Part shown: one piece after another, positions 36,949-45,441 of the stretch
Position numbering within the stretch: the stretch's first letter is position 1
Layout: each line of letters opens with the position of its first letter
From: Gammaproteobacteria bacterium
Lineage (GTDB): Bacteria > Pseudomonadota > Gammaproteobacteria > Ga0077536
Length of the DNA stretch: 64,000 nt
Direction of reading: 5' to 3'
NCBI GenBank assembly: GCA_020849475.1
Contig: JADLGE010000069.1
Span: 1 to 64,000 of the forward strand
Translations under genes and position numbers: made by a program
Notes under the pieces: model-generated
The model's database searches: none
The model's input: only the letters and a program-made list of their open reading frames with translations
Told to the model about the DNA's origin: nothing

Positions 36949-37857
36949 TTACGGCTGTCGACCTGATCGTAAACGACGCAAGTCGACGATGTTGTCCGCG
37001 AGTCCCGTGGTGGCCAGTATCGGCCCGGCCACCTGCGGCACCAGCACAAGCATTACGTAAAGGGTGGCCAGCCAGGCGCCGGCCAGACCTCTCACGCGTG
37101 CCAGGAAGTGGATGACTGCAAGCCCCTGCAGGGCAAACAGTACCACCAGTAATACACAGGCGTCACCGACGAGGCCGAGCATTGCTCCCCCCTCCTCGCT
37201 GAACGCATAGGCCAGCGCCGAAACGCCTGCCACGCCGGTCATGCCACGCGGCAGACTGAGTTCACGAAACTCGGAGCCGAAGCCTCCCGGGTTGTACAAC
37301 TCGGCCTGCCACCAGCGTGCCAGCAGTATCGTGCCGGCCAGCACCACGAACATCGCGACCCTGGTCCAGCCATGCATCTGGCCGGCGATGAAATCCATCT
37401 GCTCGGCCGAGAAACGCGCGCCCGCGTCCTTGCTCATCAACTCAAAAAACGGCTTGAGCGTCTTGCGCCAGAAGGCCGTAACGTCGCCCACCGACAGTCG
37501 CATCAGAGCGGTGCCGGTCAACACCATCAGCGCCGCCAGCATCAACGGCCAGTCCTGCGCGCGCCGCAGGCGCAGTACATTGGCCAGCAGCCACGCCGGC
37601 GCCCAGGCGACGGCCGCCAGGGCCAGGGAATGGGACAGACTCTGTCCCAGTCCCAAACGCACCACCACCAGCAAACCGGTGGCCAGGGCGGCAATCTTGA
37701 AGCCCTCGCGCGCGCCGAAACGCAGCGTGGTCAGGGCGATGATGGCGCCGGCTGGTATCAGCAGCGCGCCGAACACCATCGAGGCCAGGGCCATTGCCAC
37801 GGCACAGGCCGCCGCAAAGGTCGGCCCGCGCATCGCCAACCGTGCGAGACCGCGCAC
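36949..37857 (-). CDS. DUF2232 (YybS-like) membrane protein
   Basis: 302-residue polytopic membrane protein with about eight hydrophobic segments (for example FAAACAVAMALASMVFGALL, IAALATGLLVVVRLGLG, MFVVLAGTILLARWW, ACVLLVVLFALQGLAVIHFL). The sequence resembles the DUF2232/YybS family. Its place between rpsR and rplI is a known location for this family in Gammaproteobacteria. It probably folds like an ECF-transporter substrate-binding component, but no substrate is known. ATG 37857. Confidence 0.75.
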   Translation of the reverse strand: MRGLARLAMRGPTFAAACAVAMALASMVFGALLIPAGAIIALTTLRFGAREGFKIAALATGLLVVVRLGLGQSLSHSLALAAVAWAPAWLLANVLRLRRAQDWPLMLAALMVLTGTALMRLSVGDVTAFWRKTLKPFFELMSKDAGARFSAEQMDFIAGQMHGWTRVAMFVVLAGTILLARWWQAELYNPGGFGSEFRELSLPRGMTGVAGVSALAYAFSEEGGAMLGLVGDACVLLVVLFALQGLAVIHFLARVRGLAGAWLATLYVMLVLVPQVAGPILATTGLADNIVDLRRLRSGRQP

Positions 37858-37894
37858 GGTGTGCTGTCCTTAAATCAACCCGTGAATCGGCTGA

Positions 37895-38119
37895 TTAATG
37901 CGCGTCGCAGTAAGGCAGCAGCGCCAGGAAGCGCGCACGCTTGACCGCAATCGCGAGCTGGCGCTGGTAGCGCACCTTGGTGCCCGAGATGCGGCTCGGC
38001 ACTATTTTGCCGTTTTCAGTGATGTAGGCCTTGAGGGTGGCGAGATCCTTGTAGTCGATCTCGGTCACGCCATCGGCGGTGAATTTGCAGTAGCGCTTGC
38101 GGCGGAAAAATTTGGCCAT
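37895..38119 (-). CDS. rpsR: Ribosomal protein bS18
   Basis: 74-residue small-subunit protein. [44 protein letters not shown] and the closing [20 protein letters not shown] are diagnostic. It lies 17 nt after rpsF and just upstream of the DUF2232 gene on the same strand. Confidence 0.98.
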   Translation of the reverse strand: MAKFFRRKRYCKFTADGVTEIDYKDLATLKAYITENGKIVPSRISGTKVRYQRQLAIAVKRARFLALLPYCDAH

Positions 38120-38136
38120 GGTGTGTGCTCCCGGCG

Positions 38137-38589
38137 TCAGGCGTCTTGCGACTCGTTGGTCGCATTCGCTTCGTTGTCTGCATCATCGTTGTCAGCCTGC
38201 TGCGAATCGCGCGGCGGACGGCCTTCACGGGAACGGCGGCCACGCTCGTCATCGCGCTCCGACTGTTCGTCCTTGGCCTGGGCTATCGGCGAGGGGCCGG
38301 TGATGGCCTCGTCACGCACGATGATGAGATTGCGCAGCACCGCATCGTTGAAGCGGAACGCGCTGTTCAGTTCTTCCAGGGTCGGCGCATCGCACTGCAC
38401 GTTCATGAGAACGTAGTGGGCTTTGTGGACCTTGTTGATGGGATAGGCCAGCTGACGGCGGCCCCAGTCTTCGAGGCGGTGAATCTGACCACCGCTGGAC
38501 TCGATCATGGAACGATAGCGGTCGACCATGGCGCCGACCTGCTCACTCTGGTCAGGGTGGACCAGAAACACAATCTCATAATGACGCAT
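38137..38589 (-). CDS. rpsF: Ribosomal protein bS6
   Basis: Small-subunit protein that binds S18. [39 protein letters not shown] and HYVLMNVQ are diagnostic. At 150 residues it is longer than usual because of a hydrophilic C-terminal tail of roughly 45 residues rich in Asp, Asn, Arg and Glu. S6 is known to carry post-translational glutamates in some bacteria; the encoded tail here is just a low-complexity extension. First gene of the ribosomal group. Confidence 0.97.
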   Translation of the reverse strand: MRHYEIVFLVHPDQSEQVGAMVDRYRSMIESSGGQIHRLEDWGRRQLAYPINKVHKAHYVLMNVQCDAPTLEELNSAFRFNDAVLRNLIIVRDEAITGPSPIAQAKDEQSERDDERGRRSREGRPPRDSQQADNDDADNEANATNESQDA

Positions 38590-38703
38590 ATTGCGCTCCT
38601 CATGGATGAAGCTTCCCGACCTGGCGGTGAAGCAAGGAGTTGGCCTCGCCGGAGCGAGGGGCGCGTATTGTAGGCGGAGCGCGCTGCCCGGTGCAAAAGA
38701 TAT

Positions 38704-39468
38704 TTACCCGTCGACGCCTTTCGCCGCGCGCTGACGTCGTGCCTCGAACAGACAAACGGCCGCCGCGGTCGCCACGTTGAGACTGCTGACCTGGCCATGC
38801 ATGGGGATGGTGACCAGCTGGTCGCAGCGCTCGCGGGTCAGACGCCTCAAGCCCTCCCCTTCATTGCCCAGCACCAGCGCACTCGGCAAGGTGAGATCGG
38901 CCTGGTAGATGGGAATGGCGCCGTCATGGGCCGCGCCCAGCGTCCATACGCCGGCTTCGGCCAACAGGCGCAGGGCACTGGCCAGATTGGCCACCGCCAC
39001 CAGCGGCACGCTGTCGAGCGCGCCGCTGGCGGTCTTGGCCACCACGCTGCTGATACCGGCGGCGCGATCACGGGTGAAGATCACGGCATCGACGCCGGCG
39101 CCGTCAGCGGCGCGCAGGCAGGCGCCGAAGTTGCGCGGGTCCTGCACGTTGTCCAATACCAGCAGCAGCGCGGCATGACCGGCCGCCGCCGCGCGCGCCA
39201 GCACGGTCTTGAGGTCGACGGTCGGCGGGGGACGGCGCCGCAACACCACGCCCTGGTGATGGTCATCGCCATAGAGGCGGTTCAAGGTCGGCAGGTCGAC
39301 GCGCTGCACCGACACCCCGAGCGCCCGTGCCTGCGCTTCGAGTTCGCGCGGCCCCTCCCCTTCGTGATCGCGGCGCAGCCACAGTTCAAGCACGTCGCCG
39401 CCGGCCCGCTCGAAGGCCATGCGCGCGGCGTGCAGGCCGCCGATGATGAGATCGCGCGCGGCCATCAA
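38704..39468 (-). CDS. rlmB: 23S rRNA (guanosine-2'-O-)-methyltransferase RlmB
   Basis: SpoU-family trefoil-knot methyltransferase acting on G2251 of 23S rRNA. 254 residues. The N-terminal substrate-binding domain includes LIIGGLHAAR and HHQGVVLRR. The SPOUT domain has LVLDNVQDPRNFGACLRAADGAG (motif 1), ALVLGNEGEGLRRLTRERCD (motif 2) and IPMHGQVSSLNVATAAAVCLFE (motif 3). It overlaps the rnr stop by 4 nt, the usual rnr-rlmB operon. Confidence 0.96.
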   Translation of the reverse strand: MMAARDLIIGGLHAARMAFERAGGDVLELWLRRDHEGEGPRELEAQARALGVSVQRVDLPTLNRLYGDDHHQGVVLRRRPPPTVDLKTVLARAAAAGHAALLLVLDNVQDPRNFGACLRAADGAGVDAVIFTRDRAAGISSVVAKTASGALDSVPLVAVANLASALRLLAEAGVWTLGAAHDGAIPIYQADLTLPSALVLGNEGEGLRRLTRERCDQLVTIPMHGQVSSLNVATAAAVCLFEARRQRAAKGVDG

Positions 39469-41693
39469 CGTCGCTTCCGACGCGCGCGGCGCGGTTCGCC
39501 GCGGCCGTCGTCGACCAGCCGGAAATCAATCTTGCGCTCATCGAGATTGACGCGCGTGACACGCACCTCGACGGTCTGACCAATGCTGAATTCACGACCG
39601 CTGGCGCGACCACGCAGCGCATGACGCGCGGCGTCGTACTGGTAGTAGTCGCCCGGCAACTCGGTGACATGCACCAGTCCTTCGACAAAGATCTGGTCGA
39701 GTTCAACGAATACGCCGAACTCGGCCACGCCCGACACAATGCCGGCGAATTGCTCACCGACCTTGTCCTGCATGAATTCGCATTTCAGCCACGACACCGC
39801 ATCGCGCGTCGCTTCGTCGGCGCGCCTCTCGGTCATCGAACACTGGCTGGCGACCTCGGCCATGCGCTGCTGCGCATCGTCCGCTATCGGCGCTTCGAGC
39901 AGGGCCGCCTTGATGGCGCGATGCACGGTCAGATCGGGATAGCGCCGAATCGGCGAGGTGAAATGGGTATAGGCCTCGAGCGCGAGACCGAAGTGGCCAT
40001 GGTTCTCTTCGCTGTACACGGCGAGCTTCAAGCTGCGCAGCACCACGGTGTCGATCAAGCGCTTGTCGATGCGCGTGCGAGCGGCGGCGAGGATGGCGGC
40101 AAAGTCGCCCGGCTCGGGGTCGCTGTCCATGGTGAAGTGCAGCCCGAGCTCGCGCAGGAACTGGCCCAAGGCTTCAATCTTTTCACCAGCCGGCGGCTCG
40201 TGCACACGATACATGCCGGGCTGCTTGCGCTTCAGCAGGAACTTGGCCGCCGCGACGTTGGCCGCGATCATGCATTCCTCGATGAGCTTGTGCGCGTCGC
40301 AACGCGTGCGCGCCTCGACGCGGTCTATCTTGCCGTTCACGCCGTAGATGAAACGTGGCTCGACGGTGTCGATGTCGAGCGCGCCGCGCTCTTCTCGCCG
40401 CTGACGTAACACGTCATAGAGTTCGTACAGACACACCACGCTGGCCGCAACCTGTGGCGAATCGGCGAGCGGTTGCTCCTGCGTGCCCCGATACCAGTCC
40501 TCCACCCGCTCGTAAATGAGACGCGCATGGGAACGAAACACCGCCGGATAGAACTGTGCGCGCCGCACCTCGCCATTCGGATCGATGTTGATCTCACACA
40601 CCATGGCGAGACGCTCGACGTCGGGGTTGAGCGAGCAGATACCGTTGGAAAGCTTCTCCGGCAGCATCGGGATGACGCGGTCGGGGAAATACACCGAGGT
40701 GCCACGATGCAGGGCTTCACGGTCGAGCGCCGAACCGGGTTGCACGTAATGGGAGACATCGGCGATGGCGACGTACAGCACGAAACCTTTGGCGGTGCGT
40801 CGCGCAAATACCGCGTCGTCGAAATCGCGCGCGTCGGCGCCGTCGATGGTGACCAGTGGCAGCTCACGCAGATCGCGGCGCTCGCCATGCTCGGCGGCAC
40901 CCACTTGCGATGGAATCGCCGCCGCTTCGTCCAGCACCTCCTGCGGCCATTCTGCCGGCAGGCCGTAACTGCGGATGGCGATTTCAATCTCCATGCCCGG
41001 CGCCATGTGTTCGCCCAGCACTTCGGAAACGCGGCCTATGGGCTGGCTGCGCTGGTTGGGCTGTTGCTCGATGGTCGCGACCACAATCTGACCATCGCGC
41101 GCGCCAAGGCTGGCGCCTTCGGGGATCAGTACGTCCTGGTTGATGTGCTTGTTGTCCGGCACCACCACGCCGATGCCGCGGTCATGGAAATAGCGGCCGA
41201 CGATGACGGTGTTGGCGCGTTCCAGCACTTCGACCAGGTTGCCGTAGGGGCGACCACGCTGATCGAAGCCGGCCAGGCGCACCAGCACCTTGTCGCCGTG
41301 CAGGGTGCGGCGCGCCTCGCGCTCGGCGAGATAGAGATCGTCGCCGCCCTTGTCCGGCCGCACGAAGGCGAAGCCGTCGCGATGGGACAGCACGCGTCCG
41401 GCAATCAAGTCCATGCGACTGGCGAGACCGAAACATTCCGCGCGGTTCTGGATCAGTTGGCCATCGCGGGTCATGGCCAGCAGGCGACGTTCGAGGGCGT
41501 CGTAGGCAGCGCGGCCATCGACACCGAGATGAGCGGCGATTTCGTCGAGGCGGCGTGGAGTGGCCAATTCCTCCAGCGCTTGCATGATCGCGACCCGCGT
41601 TGGCAGGTCTGCGACGTGTTGATGGAGGGGTTCGCGTTCGTGGGACGAACGTGAAGATTTATTTTTAGTTGGAGAACTTGCTCTACGACGCAT
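39465..41693 (-). CDS. rnr: Ribonuclease R
   Basis: 3'-5' exoribonuclease that degrades structured RNA. 742 residues. It has an N-terminal winged-helix region (THVADLPTRVAIMQALEEL area), cold-shock domains with DGFAFVRPDKGGDDLYL, the RNB catalytic domain with IDGADARDFDDAVFA (the Asp cluster that binds Mg2+), SALDREALHRGTSVYFP and ISPRRYPDL-type HFTSPIRRYPDLTVHR, then an S1 domain (FAGIVSGVAEFGVFVEL). It ends with a short basic tail (RRARRKRR). Divergent from tRNA-Leu, 40 nt away. Confidence 0.97.
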   Translation of the reverse strand: MRRRASSPTKNKSSRSSHEREPLHQHVADLPTRVAIMQALEELATPRRLDEIAAHLGVDGRAAYDALERRLLAMTRDGQLIQNRAECFGLASRMDLIAGRVLSHRDGFAFVRPDKGGDDLYLAEREARRTLHGDKVLVRLAGFDQRGRPYGNLVEVLERANTVIVGRYFHDRGIGVVVPDNKHINQDVLIPEGASLGARDGQIVVATIEQQPNQRSQPIGRVSEVLGEHMAPGMEIEIAIRSYGLPAEWPQEVLDEAAAIPSQVGAAEHGERRDLRELPLVTIDGADARDFDDAVFARRTAKGFVLYVAIADVSHYVQPGSALDREALHRGTSVYFPDRVIPMLPEKLSNGICSLNPDVERLAMVCEINIDPNGEVRRAQFYPAVFRSHARLIYERVEDWYRGTQEQPLADSPQVAASVVCLYELYDVLRQRREERGALDIDTVEPRFIYGVNGKIDRVEARTRCDAHKLIEECMIAANVAAAKFLLKRKQPGMYRVHEPPAGEKIEALGQFLRELGLHFTMDSDPEPGDFAAILAAARTRIDKRLIDTVVLRSLKLAVYSEENHGHFGLALEAYTHFTSPIRRYPDLTVHRAIKAALLEAPIADDAQQRMAEVASQCSMTERRADEATRDAVSWLKCEFMQDKVGEQFAGIVSGVAEFGVFVELDQIFVEGLVHVTELPGDYYQYDAARHALRGRASGREFSIGQTVEVRVTRVNLDERKIDFRLVDDGRGEPRRARRKRR

Positions 41694-41733
41694 TGACTCG
41701 CTCAGGTGGGTTCGATTAGATTGCGCACCTCTT

Positions 41734-41820
41734 GCCGAGGTGGCGGAATTGGTAGACGCGCTGGTTTCAGGTACCAGTGGGGGAAACCCCGTGGAGGTTC
41801 AAGTCCTCTCCTCGGCACCA
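41734..41820 (+). tRNA. tRNA-Leu (anticodon CAG)
   Basis: 87 nt including the encoded CCA. The acceptor arms GCCGAGG and CCTCGGC pair perfectly. The D loop contains AATTGGTAGAC, and the anticodon stem-loop is CTGGT-TTCAGGT-ACCAG, giving CAG. The long variable arm GGGGGAAACCCC and the T arm GAGG-TTCAAGT-CCTC are those of a class II leucine tRNA. Confidence 0.97.
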
Positions 41821-41821
41821 A

Positions 41822-41847
41822 CGACGGGTATCTTCTCACACCCGTCG
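41822..41847 (+). terminator. Hairpin just after tRNA-Leu, possible terminator
   Basis: CGACGGGT (41822-41829) and ACCCGTCG (41840-41847) form an 8-bp stem starting 2 nt after the tRNA CCA. There is no T-run after it, so termination or 3'-end processing is only probable. Confidence 0.5.
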
Positions 41848-41848
41848 G

Positions 41849-41878
41849 ATTCGCCCTAGAACGATTCGCCCCAGAACG
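41849..41878. repeat. Tandem pair of 15-nt repeats downstream of tRNA-Leu
   Basis: ATTCGCCCTAGAACG (41849-41863) is followed immediately by ATTCGCCCCAGAACG (41864-41878), one mismatch. No integrase or other mobile gene is nearby. Confidence 0.7.
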
Positions 41879-41952
41879 CCGAGTTCCCTGCGCTCACGCC
41901 CGCGATAGCGACGCCCGGCGTCGTTTCCGTTTGCTTACACGAGCGCCGGCGG

Positions 41953-41981
41953 GCATTCACCCGCATGCCGCGGGTGAATGC
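41953..41981 (-). terminator. Strong hairpin downstream of the cupin gene
   Basis: A perfect 12-bp stem, GCATTCACCCGC (41953-41964) and GCGGGTGAATGC (41970-41981), with a 5-nt loop. It sits 28 nt beyond the stop of the cupin gene (minus). There is no T-run; a terminator or mRNA-stabilising structure is likely. Confidence 0.55.
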
Positions 41982-42009
41982 GCCGATCATGATCTCGTCG
42001 CTGACAGGC

Positions 42010-42456
42010 TCAGGCCTGACCGGTCTGGCTGGCCCACAGGCCTTGCGCCTGTTCCCACCCCACCACCGCGCGCGGACTGCCATCGGCGTTGATGAACTGC
42101 AGCGGGCCCAGGAAAGTCATGTAGAACTCGCTCGGCACCGGGAAATAGGTCTTGTCGTGGCGCGCACCGCAGGACTCGTAGCCATAGCCCAGAGCCAGCG
42201 CCGTCGCGCCGCCCTCTTCGGAACCACCGCGCACTTCCATCTTGCCCTTGGTCAACAGGTATTCACCGGGCCCGACGTGGATGTGGCTGGCGAAGGACGA
42301 ACCGGTGGGGCAATCGAAAATTGCGGTCCAGGCGCCCAATTCCGGCGACACGTGCAGGAGCTTCCAGCGTATGCCGCCTTCCGAGAAGGCCTCGGGAAAG
42401 GGCTGCCATTCGAGATTCTGGATTTGGACGTATTCTTGCGGAACTAACGGTTTCAT
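42010..42456 (-). CDS. Small ChrR-like cupin protein
   Basis: 148 residues from ATG 42456, which has GGGGGAG in front; the frame extends to 42558 without family support. Cupin fold: WKLLHVSPELGAWTAIFDCP, then the metal motif SFASHIHVGPGEYLLTKGKMEVRGG (two His and a Glu), a long loop and the second motif around SEFYMTFLGPLQFINADG. Similar to ChrR-type and acetylacetone-cleaving or dihydroxyacetophenone-cleaving cupins. The substrate is unknown. It is divergent from the GNAT-type gene at 42601 and may share a regulatory gap of 144 nt with it. Confidence 0.75.
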   Translation of the reverse strand: MKPLVPQEYVQIQNLEWQPFPEAFSEGGIRWKLLHVSPELGAWTAIFDCPTGSSFASHIHVGPGEYLLTKGKMEVRGGSEEGGATALALGYGYESCGARHDKTYFPVPSEFYMTFLGPLQFINADGSPRAVVGWEQAQGLWASQTGQA

Positions 42457-42600
42457 TGGTCTCCCCCTTGAAATGAAGGCCGGAGTATAGACCCGCGCAT
42501 CGTCACTACGACAGACGCCGCCCGCAATGGCGGCCACGGTTTCCTCACCGCCGGCCATTGGCTACCATGCGCCGGGTCCAAGCGCCCGTCAGGAAACAAC

Positions 42601-43746
42601 ATGGCATCATCCGGCTCCGGCAGCCTGACCCTCTCCCCCGTCACCGACAAACAAACTCTCAACGATTTTGTGAACGTGCCATGGACGGTGTTCGCTGGCG
42701 ACCCGAGTTGGGTGCCGCCATTGAAAATGGAACGCAAAGACGCCCTCGCGCCCAAGCATCCGGTCTTCAAGCATCTCCAATGGCAGGGCTTCGTCGCCTA
42801 CCGCGACGGTAAACCCGTTGGCCGCATCTCGGCCCAGGTCGACCGCCTGCATCTCGAGCGTTACCAGGACGCCACCGGCTTTTTCGGCTTTCTCGACGCA
42901 CTCGATGACGAGGCCGTGTTCGATGCCCTGTTCGAACACGCCGAGCAGTGGCTGCGCGATCGCGGCATGCGCCGCGCACGCGGCCCCTTCAGTCTCAACA
43001 TCAACCAGGAAGTCGGTCTGCTGGTCGAAGGTTTCGAGACCCGGCCGTATTTCATGATGGGCCATGCGCGGCCCTACTACGGCGCCCACGTCGAACGCCA
43101 GGGCTATGCCAAGGCCGTCGATGTGTTCGCCTATCTCATCAGTTCCCACTTCCAGCCGCCGCCGGTGATGGCGGCCTTGTTCGAACGCTTGAAGCGGCGC
43201 GTCATCATTCGGCCGCTGGACACCAAGCGCAAGGACGCCGAGCTCGACACCGTGTGCGACATCTTCAACGACGCGTGGGCCGACAACTGGGGCTTCGTAC
43301 CGTTCACCCACGATGAATTCCGCACCATCGGCCACGAGATGCTGATGCTCATTCCGCCGAACTTCATCCAGATCGCCGAGATGGATGGCGAGGCGGTGGC
43401 GTTCATCGTGCTGCTGCCGAATATCAACGAAGTGATCGCCGACTTGAACGGCGAATTGTTTCCTTTCGGCTGGGCCAAACTCATCAAGCGTCTGAAATTC
43501 GGTTATCCCCACACCGCGCGCATTCCGCTGATGGGCGTGCGGCGCAAGCTGCATCACACACGCTTTGGCCCGGGCCTCGCGCTGTCGGTGGTCGAAGCCC
43601 TGCGCGAACCCGGCAAGTCCAAGGGTGTGAAAGAAGTCGAGATGTCGTGGATTCTCGAAAGCAACGATGCAATGAAAAACATCATCGACATCCTCGGCGG
43701 CCGCCAATCCAAACGCTATCGAATCTATGAGAAAGCGCTCGGGTGA
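42601..43746 (+). CDS. GNAT-fold N-acyltransferase, candidate bacterial ceramide synthase
   Basis: 381 residues. Typical features of a large GNAT-like family often annotated as N-acetyltransferase: FVNVPWTVFAGDPSWVPPL, PVGRISAQVDRLHLERYQD, ATGFFGFLDALDD, RGPFSLNINQEVGLLVEGF, MMGHARPYYGAHVERQGYAKA, and a second domain with LDTVCDIFNDAWADNWGFVPF and EMSWILESNDAMKNIIDILGG. The bacterial ceramide synthase of Caulobacter belongs to a GNAT-type family of similar length. That enzyme N-acylates 3-ketosphinganine. The assignment here rests on fold and on the serine-palmitoyltransferase operon about 10 kb away, so it is inference. It is the first gene of a tightly packed plus-strand set; the next gene overlaps by 4 nt. 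Confidence 0.7.
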   Translation: MASSGSGSLTLSPVTDKQTLNDFVNVPWTVFAGDPSWVPPLKMERKDALAPKHPVFKHLQWQGFVAYRDGKPVGRISAQVDRLHLERYQDATGFFGFLDALDDEAVFDALFEHAEQWLRDRGMRRARGPFSLNINQEVGLLVEGFETRPYFMMGHARPYYGAHVERQGYAKAVDVFAYLISSHFQPPPVMAALFERLKRRVIIRPLDTKRKDAELDTVCDIFNDAWADNWGFVPFTHDEFRTIGHEMLMLIPPNFIQIAEMDGEAVAFIVLLPNINEVIADLNGELFPFGWAKLIKRLKFGYPHTARIPLMGVRRKLHHTRFGPGLALSVVEALREPGKSKGVKEVEMSWILESNDAMKNIIDILGGRQSKRYRIYEKALG

Positions 43747-44588
43747 GTCGCGGCGAGCGCAATGACACGCAGTCGTGGTTGCCGCGCGCCGGCGCCCGCG
43801 ATCCCTCGCTGCCATGGCCGGCGGTGGTGCTGGCCGGTGAGCGGCCGGGCGGCAACGCCCTCGCCCGCGAACACCAGTTGCCCGCCAGCGTGCTGGTGCC
43901 GGTGGGCGGCAAAGCCTGCCTGGCGCGCGTCATCACCACCCTGCGCGCCAGCCACAATGTCGACGGGGGCCTGTTGGTCGGCCCGTCACCGGACATCGTC
44001 AAAGACAACGACGTGCTGCGTGAACTGCTCGCCATCGGCGACTTCCGCTGGCTCGAACCGATGCGCGGTCCATCGGCCAGCGCGCTGCGCGCCGCCAGTG
44101 CGCTGGGCAAATATCCCTTGCTGCTGACCACCGGCGATCACGCGCTGCTCGAAGCGGGGGTGGTGGACCGCTTCTGCGCCGCCGCCGCCGCCAGCGGCGC
44201 CGACTTCGTGGTCGGCCTGGTGCCGTATGCGGTCGTGCGGCATCGTTTTCCGGACTCGAAACGCACCGTGCTGCGCTTCAGCGACAGTGCCTGGTGCGGC
44301 TCCAATCTGTTCGTGCTGCGCACCCATGCCGGTCGCCACGCACTTGAGCTATGGCAAGCGCTGGAAGCAGATCGTAAGCGACCATGGCGCATGGCGAGCC
44401 GCCTGGGCGTGGGCATGCTGCTGAAATATCTGTGCGGCGGCCTGAGCCTGAACAATGCGCTTGCCACCTTGTCGGCGCGTGCCGGCTGTCGCATCGCCCA
44501 CGTGGTGGTGGACAATGCGCGCGCTGCGGTCGATGTGGATTCGAGCGCCGATCTCGCGCTCGCCGAAGAGGTATTGAGCAGTGAATGA
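43743..44588 (+). CDS. MobA-like nucleotidyltransferase of unknown substrate
   Basis: 281 residues. The N-terminal AVVLAGERPGGNALA and LPASVLVPVGGKACLARVI are the nucleotide-binding loop and Lys region of the NTP_transferase (MobA-like) fold. LLLTTGDHALLEAGVVDRF holds the metal-binding Asp, and DVDSSADLALAEEVL is a typical C-terminal end. Such enzymes join a nucleotide to a phosphorylated small molecule. The GTG start lies within the preceding gene (GTGA overlap), and the next gene overlaps by 8 nt, so it is part of the same operon. In this context it may activate a head-group precursor. Confidence 0.75.
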   Translation: MSRGERNDTQSWLPRAGARDPSLPWPAVVLAGERPGGNALAREHQLPASVLVPVGGKACLARVITTLRASHNVDGGLLVGPSPDIVKDNDVLRELLAIGDFRWLEPMRGPSASALRAASALGKYPLLLTTGDHALLEAGVVDRFCAAAAASGADFVVGLVPYAVVRHRFPDSKRTVLRFSDSAWCGSNLFVLRTHAGRHALELWQALEADRKRPWRMASRLGVGMLLKYLCGGLSLNNALATLSARAGCRIAHVVVDNARAAVDVDSSADLALAEEVLSSE

Positions 44589-45354
44589 CACCGTCGCGCC
44601 CGGCGCGCATCGCAAAACCTGGGCGCGAGCCCTGGTGCATAAACTCGGCAAGGCCTTCCTGCGCTCGGTGACGGAATTCCAGGGCCGCCATTCGCTGATC
44701 CCGGCAACCCCGGTGCTGCCCAACGAAACCTTCGACTGGTTGCCGCGCCTCGCGGCCGGCACCGACAACATCCGCGCCGAGTTCGACGCGGTGTGGCGGC
44801 ATCCCGAGGACATCCCGTCGTTCCACCAGATCGCACCCGACCAGGCGCGCATCTCCAAGGGCACCCACTGGAAGACCTACGCGCTGTACATTTTTGGCCA
44901 GCCGGTCGCCGACAACTGCCAGGCCTGCCCGCAAACCGCCGCGCTGCTGGCCAGCATTCCCGGCCTGCTCAACGCGTGGTTCTCGATTCTCGCACCGGGC
45001 TACCACATTCCGCCGCACAAGGGTCCGACCCGTGCGCTGGTGCGCTGCCACCTCGGTCTGCGCGTTCCGCAAGATTACAAAAACTGCTGGATCAGGGTCG
45101 ACCAGGAGATCCTCAACTGGCGCGAAGGCGAACTCATGCTGTTCGACGACACCTACGAGCACGAGGTGCAAAACAACACCAATGAGTTCCGCGCGGTGCT
45201 GTTCATCGACATCGACCGGCCGATGGACACCGTCGGCACCTGGTTCAATGCCTTCGTGCTGCGGCTCATGCAGGCCACCCATTACGTCAAGGATCCGCTG
45301 CGCAACCTCGCCGACTGGAACCGCCGCGTGGCGGCCAAACGCGGCGCGCCGTGA
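44581..45354 (+). CDS. Aspartyl/asparaginyl beta-hydroxylase-family dioxygenase (LpxO-like)
   Basis: Fe(II)/2-oxoglutarate oxygenase of 257 residues. THWKTYALYIFG and ACPQTAALLASIPGLLNAWFSILAPG precede the iron site YHIPPHKGPTRALVRCHLGL (first His and the 2OG-binding Arg). The second His is in FDDTYEHEVQNNT, followed by RAVLFIDIDRPM. This is the same family as LpxO, which adds a 2-hydroxyl to a lipid A acyl chain. In a sphingolipid locus, 2-hydroxylation of the ceramide N-acyl chain is a plausible job (inference). GTG start, overlapping the previous gene. Confidence 0.85.
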   Translation: MNDTVAPGAHRKTWARALVHKLGKAFLRSVTEFQGRHSLIPATPVLPNETFDWLPRLAAGTDNIRAEFDAVWRHPEDIPSFHQIAPDQARISKGTHWKTYALYIFGQPVADNCQACPQTAALLASIPGLLNAWFSILAPGYHIPPHKGPTRALVRCHLGLRVPQDYKNCWIRVDQEILNWREGELMLFDDTYEHEVQNNTNEFRAVLFIDIDRPMDTVGTWFNAFVLRLMQATHYVKDPLRNLADWNRRVAAKRGAP

Positions 45355-45441
45355 CGGCGCTTCAGGTCGAACGACCATCCCATTCATGCTAGAGTCGCGC
45401 GGCCTCGGCGAGGCCGTCGAAATTTCCGGAAAACCAGTCAA

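Noticed and set aside
41734..41878. Genomic island attachment site at tRNA-Leu
   Set aside because: No integrase, no duplicated tRNA end and no change in gene style on either side.
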